Notes: generated by a model from the sequence alone, not told the origin. A stretch of DNA of 64,000 nucleotides from MFD09286-c1 sp963701015 (GCA_963701015.1 OY969556.1:4216001-4280000); one strand, 5' to 3'; positions 1-8,880 are shown, counted from the first letter of the stretch. Program-made: numbers and translations.

Positions 1-173
1 AAAATTAACACAACTATGAAGGTTTCATATATTTTAAATTTTTGATATGCCAATTAAAAATGCGATACAAAGAAACTAAGAAGAAAGTTAAACTGCAAAT
101 ATTAGATGTTTTGCTTATTTTTATTGTGAATTTTGTAAATTTCGTGTAGGTTTGTTTTCGAAAATTGTTATTG

Positions 174-1166
174 ATGGATATTATAAGAGTAATTACTGAT
201 TTGCTCATTTCTGCTGAAAAAGTTACCGTTCCCGGATTAGGAGTTTTTTCACTAAATTATCATCCGGCTGAAATTTATAAATTTACTAATCGTGTAACAC
301 CTCCTTCGAGACAGATTCAATTTTCTGAAACATTTGATGTTGATGACCATAAACTTCTTTTTGTTCTATCGCAGGAATACGATACAGCTTATGATTTAGC
401 GAAAGAAACAGTTGAAAAGTTTGTAGAATCAATATTTATAACTTTAAATAATGGTAATAGCTATTCTATTGAAGGACTTGGAATATTAAGAAAAGTTGAG
501 GATAAAATTCATTTTGAAGCTGATAAAAATAGCATTCTCTTTGCAGAAAATTATGGCCTTGAAACCACCCAAATCCCATTATTTGAAATAGAAAAAGAAA
601 ATCCAGTTGCTACCTCTCCCAAACCAGTTATTCCTGCAAAAACAAAAAAATCAAATGTTTTAAACAGGGTTGTTTCTATAATTGCAATTTTGGTTATTTG
701 TATGACTGGATTTGTTTTGTACCAGATGGGATACATAGATATGGTTATAACAAAAGCCGAAAATTTTATAACTGCACAAAAAAAAGCGTATCATCGCCAG
801 TTGGCAACCAACGATACCTTAAAAGGCAAAATGGATGCAGATTCATTAAAACGTAAGGCTTTAATATACAAAGAAAAAACACCACAAGCTGTTGATACAA
901 CAAGCCAAAATAGCAATGTAAAAAAGGTTTTAAAATATTATCTTATTGCCGGAAGTTTTAGAAATGAAGCTTCAGCAGAAAAACATCAAAAGGAATTTAT
1001 TGAAAAAGGGTTTAAACCTGAAATTTTATCAGTTGGCGATAGTATTTTTCGTATCTCAATTATTTCCTATACCAACAGGCAAAAGGCTGTAGATGAATAT
1101 ATAAAACTTACCTCAGGCGAATCGAATTTTAAATTGTGGTTATTCAGTCAAATGGTAAGTGAATAA
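174..1166 (+). CDS. HU-like (CCDC81-type) and SPOR domain membrane protein
   Basis: This is a membrane-anchored protein that probably binds peptidoglycan at the division site. The first 130 residues look like the two HU-type halves of the bacterial HU-CCDC81 family, each carrying a GLG turn (GLGVFSL and GLGILRK). A Pro/Lys-rich linker is followed by one membrane segment at about residues 166-186. A SPOR domain follows at about 254-330, beginning YYLIAGSF. SPOR domains are known to bind denuded septal glycan. I chose ATG at 174; a TTG nine bases upstream is in the same frame. The gene ends just before aspS on the same strand. The role of the HU-like part is unknown; the architecture call is firm. 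Confidence 0.8.
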   Translation: MDIIRVITDLLISAEKVTVPGLGVFSLNYHPAEIYKFTNRVTPPSRQIQFSETFDVDDHKLLFVLSQEYDTAYDLAKETVEKFVESIFITLNNGNSYSIEGLGILRKVEDKIHFEADKNSILFAENYGLETTQIPLFEIEKENPVATSPKPVIPAKTKKSNVLNRVVSIIAILVICMTGFVLYQMGYIDMVITKAENFITAQKKAYHRQLATNDTLKGKMDADSLKRKALIYKEKTPQAVDTTSQNSNVKKVLKYYLIAGSFRNEASAEKHQKEFIEKGFKPEILSVGDSIFRISIISYTNRQKAVDEYIKLTSGESNFKLWLFSQMVSE

Positions 1167-1236
1167 CTGCTTTTGCCAAAAATCTCAAAAATTTCTAATT
1201 TCTTCGTATTTTCGCAACATTCAAAATTATGCAATC

Positions 1237-3003
1237 ATGTACAAAACAAAATTCAGGACACATTCCTGTGGCGAATTAACCCTTAAAAATGCAAATGAAA
1301 TAGTAACTCTTACAGGTTGGGTGCAACGTTCACGCGACCTGGGAGGGATGACTTTTATTGATTTGCGCGACCGATATGGAATTACGCAATTGGCTTTTAA
1401 CCTCGACAAAAACGTTTCACTTTGCATGGAAGCCCGCAAATTAGGCCGTGAATTTGTTATCTCAGCTACAGGGAAAGTGATGGAGCGTGAAAGCAAAAAC
1501 GCGAAAATGCCTACCGGCGAAATTGAAATATTTGTTGATCATTTCGAAATATTGAATAGCTCAGAAACTCCTCCATTTACCATTGAAGACATTTCGGACG
1601 GAGGTGATGATTTGCGCATGAAATACCGTTATTTGGATTTACGCAGAAATCCGTTAAAGCAAAATCTTTTATTGCGCCACAGGATTGCGCAGGAAACCAG
1701 GAAATATCTCGATTCGAAAAGTTTTATCGAAATTGAAACGCCTGTTTTAATGAAATCGACACCCGAAGGGGCAAGGGATTTTGTTGTGCCTTCGCGCATG
1801 AATCCGGGACAGTTTTATGCATTACCGCAATCTCCGCAAACATTTAAACAAATATTAATGGTTGCAGGATACGACCGCTATTTCCAAATAGTAAAATGTT
1901 TCCGTGACGAAGACCTTCGTGCCGACCGTCAGCCTGAATTTACACAAATTGACTGTGAAATGTCATTTGTTGACCGTGATGATGTGCTAGACACATTTGA
2001 AGGGCTTACCAAGCATTTATTCAAATTTGTTAAAGGAATTGATTTTACTGAACCATTCATAAAAATGGCCTATGAAGAAGCCATGACATATTACGGTTGT
2101 GACAAACCCGATTTGCGGTTTGATATGCGTTTTGTTGAAATTTCAAACCTAGTAAAAGGCAAAGGATTTGGAGTATTTGATAATGCTGAATATATTGGGG
2201 CAATTTGTGCTACCGGATGTTCAGAATATACCCGAAAAGAACTTGATGCGCTTACCGATTTTGTTAAACGTCCACAAATTGGGGCTTCCGGAATGGTTTT
2301 TATTAAATACAATATTGATGGAACCTTTAAATCGTCTGTAGATAAATTTTATGCACCGGAAGACCTTGCTTCAATTGCAAAACAAGTAAATGCGAAAGCC
2401 GGTGATTTAATTTTGATTTTGTCAGGCGACAGGGTAAAAACATTAAAAGCTTTGTGTGAATTGCGACTTGAAATGGGCAATAAGTTAGGACTTCGGAATC
2501 CAAATGTATTTGTACCGCTTTGGGTGGTTGATTTTCCATTATTAGAATGGGACGAAGAAAGCAAACGATATTTTGCAATGCACCATCCATTTACGGCACC
2601 TGCTGACGATGATGTTCCGTTGTTCAATACCAATCCCGGGAAAATTCGTGCAAAAGCCTATGATTTGGTAATTAATGGCGTTGAAATAGGTGGAGGTTCT
2701 GTTCGAATTCATAACAAATCTTTGCAGGCAAAAATGTTCGATACACTTGGTTTTACTGCTGAACAAGCCGAATATCAGTTTGGATTTTTAATGAACGCAT
2801 TTAAATATGGAGCACCACCGCACGCCGGAATTGCATTTGGGCTTGACAGGCTTTGTTCAATGTTTGCAGGATTGGATAGCATTCGCGATATTATAGCATT
2901 CCCAAAAAACAATTCAGGCCGCGATGTGATGATGGATTCGCCTTCTGCTATTAGTCCAGAACAATTGAAGGAATTAAAAATTCAAATCACAAAATCTGAA
3001 TAA
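1237..3003 (+). CDS. aspS: Aspartate-tRNA ligase (bacterial type)
   Basis: This class II synthetase charges tRNA-Asp in the cytoplasm. At 588 residues it has the usual bacterial length: an N-terminal anticodon-binding OB fold (GWVQRSRDLGG), a catalytic core and the bacterial GAD insertion. Motif 2 is visible as FRDEDLRADRQPEFTQ and motif 3 as GIAFGLDRL. ATG 1237 gives the standard family start MYKTKFRTH. The in-frame GTG at 1159 would overlap the upstream gene and add a poorly fitting 26-residue extension. A near -7 box (TATTTTCG) lies about 25 bases before the ATG. Whether it also charges tRNA-Asn cannot be judged here. Confidence 0.97.
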   Translation: MYKTKFRTHSCGELTLKNANEIVTLTGWVQRSRDLGGMTFIDLRDRYGITQLAFNLDKNVSLCMEARKLGREFVISATGKVMERESKNAKMPTGEIEIFVDHFEILNSSETPPFTIEDISDGGDDLRMKYRYLDLRRNPLKQNLLLRHRIAQETRKYLDSKSFIEIETPVLMKSTPEGARDFVVPSRMNPGQFYALPQSPQTFKQILMVAGYDRYFQIVKCFRDEDLRADRQPEFTQIDCEMSFVDRDDVLDTFEGLTKHLFKFVKGIDFTEPFIKMAYEEAMTYYGCDKPDLRFDMRFVEISNLVKGKGFGVFDNAEYIGAICATGCSEYTRKELDALTDFVKRPQIGASGMVFIKYNIDGTFKSSVDKFYAPEDLASIAKQVNAKAGDLILILSGDRVKTLKALCELRLEMGNKLGLRNPNVFVPLWVVDFPLLEWDEESKRYFAMHHPFTAPADDDVPLFNTNPGKIRAKAYDLVINGVEIGGGSVRIHNKSLQAKMFDTLGFTAEQAEYQFGFLMNAFKYGAPPHAGIAFGLDRLCSMFAGLDSIRDIIAFPKNNSGRDVMMDSPSAISPEQLKELKIQITKSE

Positions 3004-3027
3004 ATTTACTATTAATCAATTACTCAT

Positions 3028-4473
3028 ATGAAAGACCTATTTTCAAAATACCAGTTGTTCATCTCAGTATGTTTAATCCTCAATCAGTCATCGTGCAAAA
3101 AAGATACTCCTAAATCTGATCAAATGGACCCTGTTGACCTTGAAATTAATGATTTCATTTGGTCAAATCTTAATAAATACTACTTTTGGGCCGATTTCGT
3201 GCCAGATTTAGCCACTGATAAGTTTAGCTCCAATTCACAATACAACCAATTCCTAAGTCAAAATCCCGATCATAAAAGCTTTTTCACTTCACTTTTATAT
3301 GGTATTAATACTGTAGATAAGTTTTCATTTATAACAGATGATTATCGTAAACTTGATAATCAACTTCAAGGAACAACTAAGTCGATGGGATATTTTATGA
3401 GCTTATACATTGATAATGCCAATGAGATTACCGGTATTGTTGATTATGTTACTAAAGGAAGCCCTGCTGATAAAGCCGGTTTAACCAGAGGTAATGCTAT
3501 TTTGTCAGTCAACCACCAGATTATTACTCCAAAAAATTATCAGACTTTATTTAGTGGAGATAGTTTAACTTTTATGTTAGGGTATATTACTTCGGACTAT
3601 ATGGAACATTCTCTTAATAAAGAAGTGACGGTAGTAGCCGAAGAATTGCATGAAAACCCTATTTTTTTGGATACTATATATCAAATCAATAATAAAAGAA
3701 TTGGTTATTTAATATTGAATTACTTTGTCCCAAATTATGATAATGACTTGAACAATATTTTCAAAAATTTTAAAGATCAGGGAATCCAAGATTTAGTGCT
3801 TGATTTGCGGTATAATTCAGGAGGCTCTGTACAATCTGCTGTTTATCTTGCAAGCATGATTTATGGTACAGATTCAACTAAAGTTTTACTGAATACAAAA
3901 TTTAACGATAACTATGAAAGTTATTTGCAAAAAGAATATGGCGCTACATATTTTCATATCAATTTTGCTGACCATATTGAACAAACTCCTTCAATACCCT
4001 TGAATTCGCTTGGATTAAAAAATATTGTGATCCTTACGTCAAATAGTACAGCATTTGCAAGCGAATTGTTGATTTATGGACTAAGACCTTATATGAATGT
4101 TTATACAATTGGGACAAATACATATGGTAATCTTGTAGGTTCAATTGAAATAAAAGATTATTCAGCACAAGGAGTTGTAAACCCAAATCACTTTTATGCC
4201 ATGGTTCCTGTTATATATAAATTTTCAAATATAGCCGGGTTTAGTGAATATGCTGATGGCTTACCAGCAAATTACTTTTTACCTGAAAATCCCTCAAATA
4301 TGCAAAGCTTAGGAAATACCAACGAACCATTATTAAATTCAGCAATTTCTTATTTAAGAGGATCATTGGTAAAAAAATCAGTAAAAGGCAATGAATTTAA
4401 TTTTTTTGCCGATTCAAAAGATCTTATACCTTTTGGAAAAATGATGTATTTTTCTAAACCAAAGAAAAGATAA
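3028..4473 (+). CDS. S41-family protease-like lipoprotein, catalytic residues lost
   Basis: This is a lipoprotein of the C-terminal processing protease (S41) fold. The signal peptide ends in a lipobox (NQSSC), so it is anchored in the envelope. A PDZ-like domain (GSPADKAGL) precedes the S41 core (LVLDLRYNSGGSVQ). In active members the nucleophile sits in a T/S-A-S-A-S-E motif; here the motif reads STAFASE, with Phe343 (codon 4054-4056) in the Ser position. The general base Lys, normally in TYGK, is Asn368 (TYGN, codon 4129-4131). The two sites are 25 residues apart, the same as Ser430 to Lys455 in E. coli Tsp, so the alignment is secure. It probably binds peptides without cutting them. It follows aspS by 24 bases. 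Confidence 0.85.
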   Translation: MKDLFSKYQLFISVCLILNQSSCKKDTPKSDQMDPVDLEINDFIWSNLNKYYFWADFVPDLATDKFSSNSQYNQFLSQNPDHKSFFTSLLYGINTVDKFSFITDDYRKLDNQLQGTTKSMGYFMSLYIDNANEITGIVDYVTKGSPADKAGLTRGNAILSVNHQIITPKNYQTLFSGDSLTFMLGYITSDYMEHSLNKEVTVVAEELHENPIFLDTIYQINNKRIGYLILNYFVPNYDNDLNNIFKNFKDQGIQDLVLDLRYNSGGSVQSAVYLASMIYGTDSTKVLLNTKFNDNYESYLQKEYGATYFHINFADHIEQTPSIPLNSLGLKNIVILTSNSTAFASELLIYGLRPYMNVYTIGTNTYGNLVGSIEIKDYSAQGVVNPNHFYAMVPVIYKFSNIAGFSEYADGLPANYFLPENPSNMQSLGNTNEPLLNSAISYLRGSLVKKSVKGNEFNFFADSKDLIPFGKMMYFSKPKKR

Positions 4474-4475
4474 AA

Positions 4476-5039
4476 TTATTCGCGAATAACTACAACTTCA
4501 CCATTAATGCCCAATTTAATGATTCCCGAAGGAACTTTTCGGGAATTGTCATTTTGTTTCCATTTTACAATATAATCAACGGCGTTAATTATGTTTTCAT
4601 TAATTTCGGAAAAATTGGATGGAGAAGCTTCTCCACTTATATTGGCTGATGTAGATACAATTGGCTTCCCGAATTTTGAAATGAGCTTTTCACAAAACTC
4701 ATCTTTAACTATTCTAATACCAATTGTGCCATCATTAGCGATGAGATTTTTTGCAAGACTTTTTGCCCGTGGATAAATAATTGTCAAAGGTTTATTCGTC
4801 AATTTAATCAAATCATTTGCTAATTCAGGAATTTCATCAACATACCAAATCAGTTCACTCGCTTTGTCTAAAAGCAAAAGCATACTTTTTGTATCCGATC
4901 GTTTTTTTATATCATATATACGCTTTACAGCATCTTCATTGGTTGCATCACATCCAATTCCCCAAATAGTATCCGTAGGATAAAGAATTATCCCACCAGT
5001 TTTTAATGTTTTTAATGCAATATCAATATCTTCCTGCAT
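4476..5039 (-). CDS. tsaC: Threonylcarbamoyl-AMP synthase, TsaC/YrdC type
   Basis: This is a YrdC-domain enzyme that makes threonylcarbamoyl-AMP from Thr, bicarbonate and ATP, the first step of the t6A37 tRNA modification. The 187 residues cover the YrdC fold only, without the Sua5 C-terminal domain. Typical motifs are ILYPTDTIWGIG near the start, KRSDTKSM in the middle, and the STSANISGEASP block. It is the last gene of a minus-strand series after the glycosyltransferase, and ends two bases from the convergent S41 gene. A heptamer repeat separates it from its upstream neighbour. Confidence 0.93.
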   Translation of the reverse strand: MQEDIDIALKTLKTGGIILYPTDTIWGIGCDATNEDAVKRIYDIKKRSDTKSMLLLLDKASELIWYVDEIPELANDLIKLTNKPLTIIYPRAKSLAKNLIANDGTIGIRIVKDEFCEKLISKFGKPIVSTSANISGEASPSNFSEINENIINAVDYIVKWKQNDNSRKVPSGIIKLGINGEVVVIRE

Positions 5040-5083
5040 CTCAAATTAAATTTTAATTATTTATGAAAAAGAAAATAGTAATT

Positions 5084-5135
5084 CATTTGTCATTTGTCAT
5101 TTGTCATTTGTCATTTGTCATTTGTCATTTGTCAT
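5084..5135. repeat. Heptamer tandem repeat, seven copies of CATTTGT plus CAT
   Basis: Seven perfect copies of CATTTGT run from 5084 to 5132, followed by a partial copy. On the minus strand, the coding direction of both neighbours, the unit reads ACAAATG. The TGA stop of the upstream glycosyltransferase lies in the last copy. Because 7 is not a multiple of 3, the array puts an ATG and a TGA into every frame at 21-base intervals. It lies between two cistrons, not inside a gene. No function is known to me. Confidence 0.95.
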
Positions 5136-6247
5136 ATTACCTTTTCATAAACATCCATAATATTTCGGGCAATAGATTCGTGCCTGAATTCCTGTGCATG
5201 TTCAAAGCCATCGAACATCATATTATCGTGCAAAACCGGATTGTTTAAAACTGATTTAATGGCATCTTCAATTTCATCTATATTTTCAGGGTCAATATAT
5301 ATTGAAGATTTTCCCCCAGCTTCAGCGAAACAACCGCCAATGGAAGTAATTACAGGTGTTTTGGATGTTAGTGCTTCCAATATTGGAATGCCAAACCCTT
5401 CGAAAAGTGAAGGATAAACAAATACCCGTGCCATTTGGTAAAAAGCAGGTAAGTCTTCAGTTGGAACATTATGTAAAAAATAAATATTCCGTATTTGATG
5501 ATGATCAATATATGCTTTAACCTTTTCGAGATATGGAGTTGGTTTCCCAATAATTACCATTGGATAATTAATTTTCCCTTTCTGAATAGCTTTAATAACA
5601 TTCAAAATATTTTTTCGCTCTTCAATATTCCCGACATACAAAATGAATTTTTCAGGAACCATATATTGCATCTGGATTTCATTTTTCTTTTCATTTTCAA
5701 CCTTTTCCCAAAAAATTGGGTTACAACCCTGGTAAACCACATCAATTTTATTTTCAGGTGTTTTAAAAAACTCCATTAAATCTTCTTTTGTTTGCTTACT
5801 TACTGCAATAATTCGGGTAGAATTTTTTGCAGCATACTTGTACTTCATTTTATAAATTTCCCTGTCAATAGAATTATAAAATTGCGGATAACGCAGAAAT
5901 ATAAGGTCGTGAAAAGTAACCACAGTTGGAATAGCTGTTTTTTCTATGCTTTTAGGCAATTCGTTGCTCAATCCATGATATAGTTGAATTTTTTCAACTA
6001 TCAATTGTTCGGCTAGCCCATAGAATCGCCAGAATGAAGGAAATGATTTTTCAATAAAAGTTTTTGGCCCACTTGTTATTAAATTATCGGATTTATTAAA
6101 TGCTATTGATTTTTCAGGTTTTGGAGAATACAAAACATATTCGTTCATTGGGAAATACGCTGCAAGTATTCCAACGGTATCGCGACTGTAATTACCAAAA
6201 CCGCTTTGATTAAAGAAAGCCCGTTTTGCATCGAATCCAATGTGCAT
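5132..6247 (-). CDS. Glycosyltransferase family 4 (GT-B fold)
   Basis: This 371-residue GT-B glycosyltransferase has the GT4 layout. The N-terminal acceptor half begins MHIGFDAKRAFFN with a Gly-rich GFGNYSRD loop. The C-terminal nucleotide-sugar half carries YVGNIEERKN and the donor-binding motif SLFEGFGIPILEA. No signal peptide or membrane segment is seen, so it works in the cytoplasm, probably on a surface glycan or glycolipid; donor and acceptor cannot be told. Its ATG directly abuts the dapL stop codon, which points to co-transcription. The stop codon falls inside the heptamer repeat. Confidence 0.88.
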   Translation of the reverse strand: MHIGFDAKRAFFNQSGFGNYSRDTVGILAAYFPMNEYVLYSPKPEKSIAFNKSDNLITSGPKTFIEKSFPSFWRFYGLAEQLIVEKIQLYHGLSNELPKSIEKTAIPTVVTFHDLIFLRYPQFYNSIDREIYKMKYKYAAKNSTRIIAVSKQTKEDLMEFFKTPENKIDVVYQGCNPIFWEKVENEKKNEIQMQYMVPEKFILYVGNIEERKNILNVIKAIQKGKINYPMVIIGKPTPYLEKVKAYIDHHQIRNIYFLHNVPTEDLPAFYQMARVFVYPSLFEGFGIPILEALTSKTPVITSIGGCFAEAGGKSSIYIDPENIDEIEDAIKSVLNNPVLHDNMMFDGFEHAQEFRHESIARNIMDVYEKVI

Positions 6248-7477
6248 TTATTTTAAAATTTTCACACGTTCCATAGCTTCCAGCACGTTTTCGCGACTTG
6301 CAAAAGATGAAAAACGGAAGTATCCTTCACCGGATGGACCAAAACCCGAACCTGGGGTTCCAACAATATGTACTTCGGATAATAACTTATCGAAAAAATC
6401 CCATGACTTCATGTTATTTTTCGTCTTAATCCAAACGTATGGAGCATTTGTTCCACCAAATACTTTGTAACCTAAAGCAGTAAAACTTTTTCGCATAATG
6501 GAAGCATTTTCCATGTAATATTGAATAACTGCTTTGGTTTCTTTTTTACCTACTTCAGTATAAATTGCTGCTGCTGCTTTTTGAACCGGGTAGGAAACTC
6601 CGTTGAATTTTGTCGTTTGCCTGCGAAGCCATAATGGGTTCAACGGGAACGATTTCCCATGTTGATCTTTTGCTTCCAGTTCTTTAGGAATAATAGTATA
6701 TGCACAACGTGTGCCAGTAAATCCGGCGGTTTTTGAAAAACTACGGAATTCTATTGCAACTTTTTTTGCTCCTTCAATTTCGTAAATGGAATGTGGAATT
6801 GAAGAATCGGATATATAAGCTTCGTAAGCGCTGTCGTATAAAATTATTGCATTGTTTGCCATAGCATATTCAACCCATTTTTTCAGTTCGGGTTTTGCAA
6901 TTGTCATTCCCGTAGGATTATTCGGGAAACACAAATAAATTAAATCAGCTTTTTCATTTGGTAATTGCGGAACAAAATTATTTTCTTCCAAACAGGGCAT
7001 ATAAATTAATCCCTGGTAATATCCATTTTCCAGCATATCTCCAGTTCTGCCATCCATTACATTGGTATCGGCATAAACCGGGTAAACCGGATCGCTAATG
7101 GCAATTTTATTATTTCGTCCAAAAATATCCAGAATGTTACCGGTATCACATTTTGAACCATCTGAAATAAAAATCTCATCAATATTTAACTGAACTCCTC
7201 GTGTTTTATATTCATTATCAAGAATAGCCTGACGAAGAAAATCATAACCTTGTTCAGGACCATACCCTTTAAACGTATCAATATTGCCCATTTCTTCAAC
7301 TGCTTCGTGAAAAGCCTTAATTACAGATGAAGTTAATGGTTGTGTAACATCGCCAATTCCCATGCGAATAATTTTTTTATCGGGGTTGGCAGCCTGGTAT
7401 TCACGAACACGACGACCAATCTCGGGAAATAAATAACCTGCTTTCAATTTCAGGTAATTTTCATTCAAAAAAGCCAT
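6248..7477 (-). CDS. dapL: LL-diaminopimelate aminotransferase
   Basis: This PLP enzyme converts tetrahydrodipicolinate to LL-diaminopimelate in one step, for lysine and peptidoglycan synthesis. The 409 residues have the family length, and the N-terminus (AGYLFPEIGRRVREYQ) is characteristic of DapL. The PLP lysine is in SFSKTAGFTGTR, and the substrate-loop PNNPTGM motif is present. It replaces the succinylase branch in many Bacteroidota. A -7 box match lies at 7498-7505 and a dyad at 7531-7557 just upstream. Confidence 0.95.
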   Translation of the reverse strand: MAFLNENYLKLKAGYLFPEIGRRVREYQAANPDKKIIRMGIGDVTQPLTSSVIKAFHEAVEEMGNIDTFKGYGPEQGYDFLRQAILDNEYKTRGVQLNIDEIFISDGSKCDTGNILDIFGRNNKIAISDPVYPVYADTNVMDGRTGDMLENGYYQGLIYMPCLEENNFVPQLPNEKADLIYLCFPNNPTGMTIAKPELKKWVEYAMANNAIILYDSAYEAYISDSSIPHSIYEIEGAKKVAIEFRSFSKTAGFTGTRCAYTIIPKELEAKDQHGKSFPLNPLWLRRQTTKFNGVSYPVQKAAAAIYTEVGKKETKAVIQYYMENASIMRKSFTALGYKVFGGTNAPYVWIKTKNNMKSWDFFDKLLSEVHIVGTPGSGFGPSGEGYFRFSSFASRENVLEAMERVKILK

Positions 7478-7497
7478 ATTAATAATTGTTTAAGGAA

Positions 7498-7505
7498 CAA
7501 AATTA
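7498..7505 (-). promoter_or_regulatory. -7 promoter box of dapL
   Basis: The minus strand reads TAATTTTG, a full match to the Bacteroidota -7 consensus TAnnTTTG, 20 bases before the dapL ATG. No clear -33 TTG was found. Confidence 0.45.
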
Positions 7506-7530
7506 AGCGATTTAAGAAATAATGTAATAT

Positions 7531-7557
7531 TGATAGAACCGATTTCTATCAAAATCG
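7531..7557. promoter_or_regulatory. Overlapping inverted repeats upstream of dapL
   Basis: TGATAGA (7531-7537) and TCTATCA (7545-7551) form a perfect 7-bp dyad. A second pair, CGATTT (7540-7545) and AAATCG (7552-7557), overlaps it, so the two hairpins exclude each other. They lie between lgt and dapL, at about the -33 position of the dapL promoter. No T-tract follows on the lgt side, so an operator is likelier than a terminator. Confidence 0.4.
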
Positions 7558-7597
7558 ATAAAATAATATTTACAAATGCCAGATTGTATTAATAATA

Positions 7598-8401
7598 TCA
7601 GACTGCAGGCTGCTTTTGTGATTTACGGTATGCGGCAACAATTAATATTATTCCGATAATAATAAATGGAATACTTAATAATTGTCCCATATTTAAAGGA
7701 AGGCCATTTTCAAAATCGGATTGAGGATTTTTAATATATTCGATTAAAAATCTGGCACCAAAAAGCAAAATAAGAAAAATGCCAAACAATGTTCCTTTTA
7801 GCTTAACAAAAATATTTTTATTATAAAGAATGTACAAAACAAGAAAAATTATAAGATATGCAAGCGATTCGTAAATTTGTGTAGGGTGTTTTGGCAATGT
7901 TTCATGTTCGCGTGTAAAAATAAATCCCCAGGGTAAAGTAGTTTGAATACCATAAATTTCAGAGTTCATTAAATTTCCAAGCCTGATAAAAACTCCGCCC
8001 AAAGCGACCAGCATTCCAATCCTATCGAGAAGCCATAAGTAATTGAGTTTATTCTTTCGTACAAAAATAAATAATGCCGTTAAAATACCAATTGCAGCGC
8101 CATGACTTGCCAAGCCACCTTCCCATACAGCAATTATTTTCCAGGGATTTGCAAAATAATAAGCCGGATCGTAAAATAAAACATGCCCCAATCTGGCTCC
8201 AATTACAGTTCCAACTACCATATACATTGTCAATTGATCTAGTAGTTCAACTGTATAACCTTCTTTTAAAAATATTTTCTTTAAAATGAAATAACCTAAT
8301 ACAAAACCGGTTGCAAATAATAAACCATACCAACGTAAGGAAAGTGGGCCTAAATGAACAATTTCGGGATTTACGCTCCATGTAATAAATGATAACACCA
8401 T
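7598..8401 (-). CDS. lgt: Prolipoprotein diacylglyceryl transferase
   Basis: This integral membrane enzyme moves diacylglycerol from phosphatidylglycerol onto the lipobox Cys of prolipoproteins. At 267 residues with about seven membrane segments it fits the family. The signature regions are visible: RWYGLLFATGF near the N-terminus, GARLGHVLFYDP, the RLGNLMNSEIYG block and HPTQIYESL. It serves the many lipoproteins in this window. It is the first gene of the minus-strand series lgt, dapL, glycosyltransferase, tsaC. A -7 box lies at 8425-8432. Confidence 0.96.
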   Translation of the reverse strand: MVLSFITWSVNPEIVHLGPLSLRWYGLLFATGFVLGYFILKKIFLKEGYTVELLDQLTMYMVVGTVIGARLGHVLFYDPAYYFANPWKIIAVWEGGLASHGAAIGILTALFIFVRKNKLNYLWLLDRIGMLVALGGVFIRLGNLMNSEIYGIQTTLPWGFIFTREHETLPKHPTQIYESLAYLIIFLVLYILYNKNIFVKLKGTLFGIFLILLFGARFLIEYIKNPQSDFENGLPLNMGQLLSIPFIIIGIILIVAAYRKSQKQPAV

Positions 8402-8424
8402 ATTTTTAAAGCTATTATTTGGGA

Positions 8425-8432
8425 CAAATGTA
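8425..8432 (-). promoter_or_regulatory. -7 promoter box of lgt
   Basis: The minus strand reads TACATTTG, a full TAnnTTTG match, followed by TCCC as at several other boxes in this window. It lies 24 bases before the lgt ATG. Confidence 0.45.
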
Positions 8433-8454
8433 AAAAATGAAAATTGTATTATGA

Positions 8455-8485
8455 TTGATTTAAGTAGTAATTTGTGTTAAATTTG
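8455..8485 (+). promoter_or_regulatory. Candidate -33/-7 promoter upstream of the TonB receptor operon
   Basis: A TTG at 8455-8457 and TAAATTTG at 8478-8485 are separated by 20 bases, the Bacteroidota spacing. This is the only box in the window where I found both elements. It would give the receptor mRNA a leader of nearly 390 bases. Confidence 0.45.
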
Positions 8486-8880
8486 CAATTTAAATTAAAA
8501 AAACATGCTTTAATCGGTATTTATGAAATTCTATGAATTTCCCCTATTTTTAATCAACCTTTAATCTGCAAAATTGTAAATTGAAAATCAGCAATATAGG
8601 TTCAATTTAAATGGTAATTCATAATATTAACACTGTAAATTATATGTTAAATAAATCACATTCACGAAGATTCCTATCAATTGACTAATCTTCTAATTGT
8701 TTTTTTTTTACTTTTAGGCGCACAAAAATAAAAGTTTTAATGGCATATTTAAAATTTTTATAAAAAAGACTAATTAGAATTAGGTGTTTTGATTAGATCT
8801 TTCGTCATTTATTTATAAATGATATATTTTAGGCAATTTTATTACGATTAACTACTAACAACAATTTGTTTTTTGAACTA

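Larger units (their letters stand above)
8402..8880. other. Divergent promoter region and long AT-rich leader
   Basis: This 479-base gap separates lgt (minus) from the TonB receptor gene (plus). It holds divergent -7 boxes at 8425-8432 (minus) and 8478-8485 (plus). The remaining 390 bases are AT-rich and hold an ACTTTTA/TAAAAGT inverted repeat (8710-8716 and 8729-8735), with no credible ORF or RNA gene. Confidence 0.5.

Noticed and set aside
1..173. Minus-strand 64-codon ORF at the window start
   Set aside because: It overlaps the upstream region of the HU/SPOR gene, has low-complexity composition and matches no family I know.
4476..4489. 14-bp palindrome TTATTCGCGAATAA between convergent genes
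   Set aside because: It includes the tsaC stop codon, has no T-run or loop, and is likely chance.
5084..5135. CRISPR-like array
   Set aside because: The 7-bp units are contiguous, with no spacers, and no cas genes are present.
5063..5248. Plus-strand 61-codon ORF with HLSFVIC repeats
   Set aside because: The reading comes from the heptamer repeat and the antisense of the glycosyltransferase; there is no support for translation.
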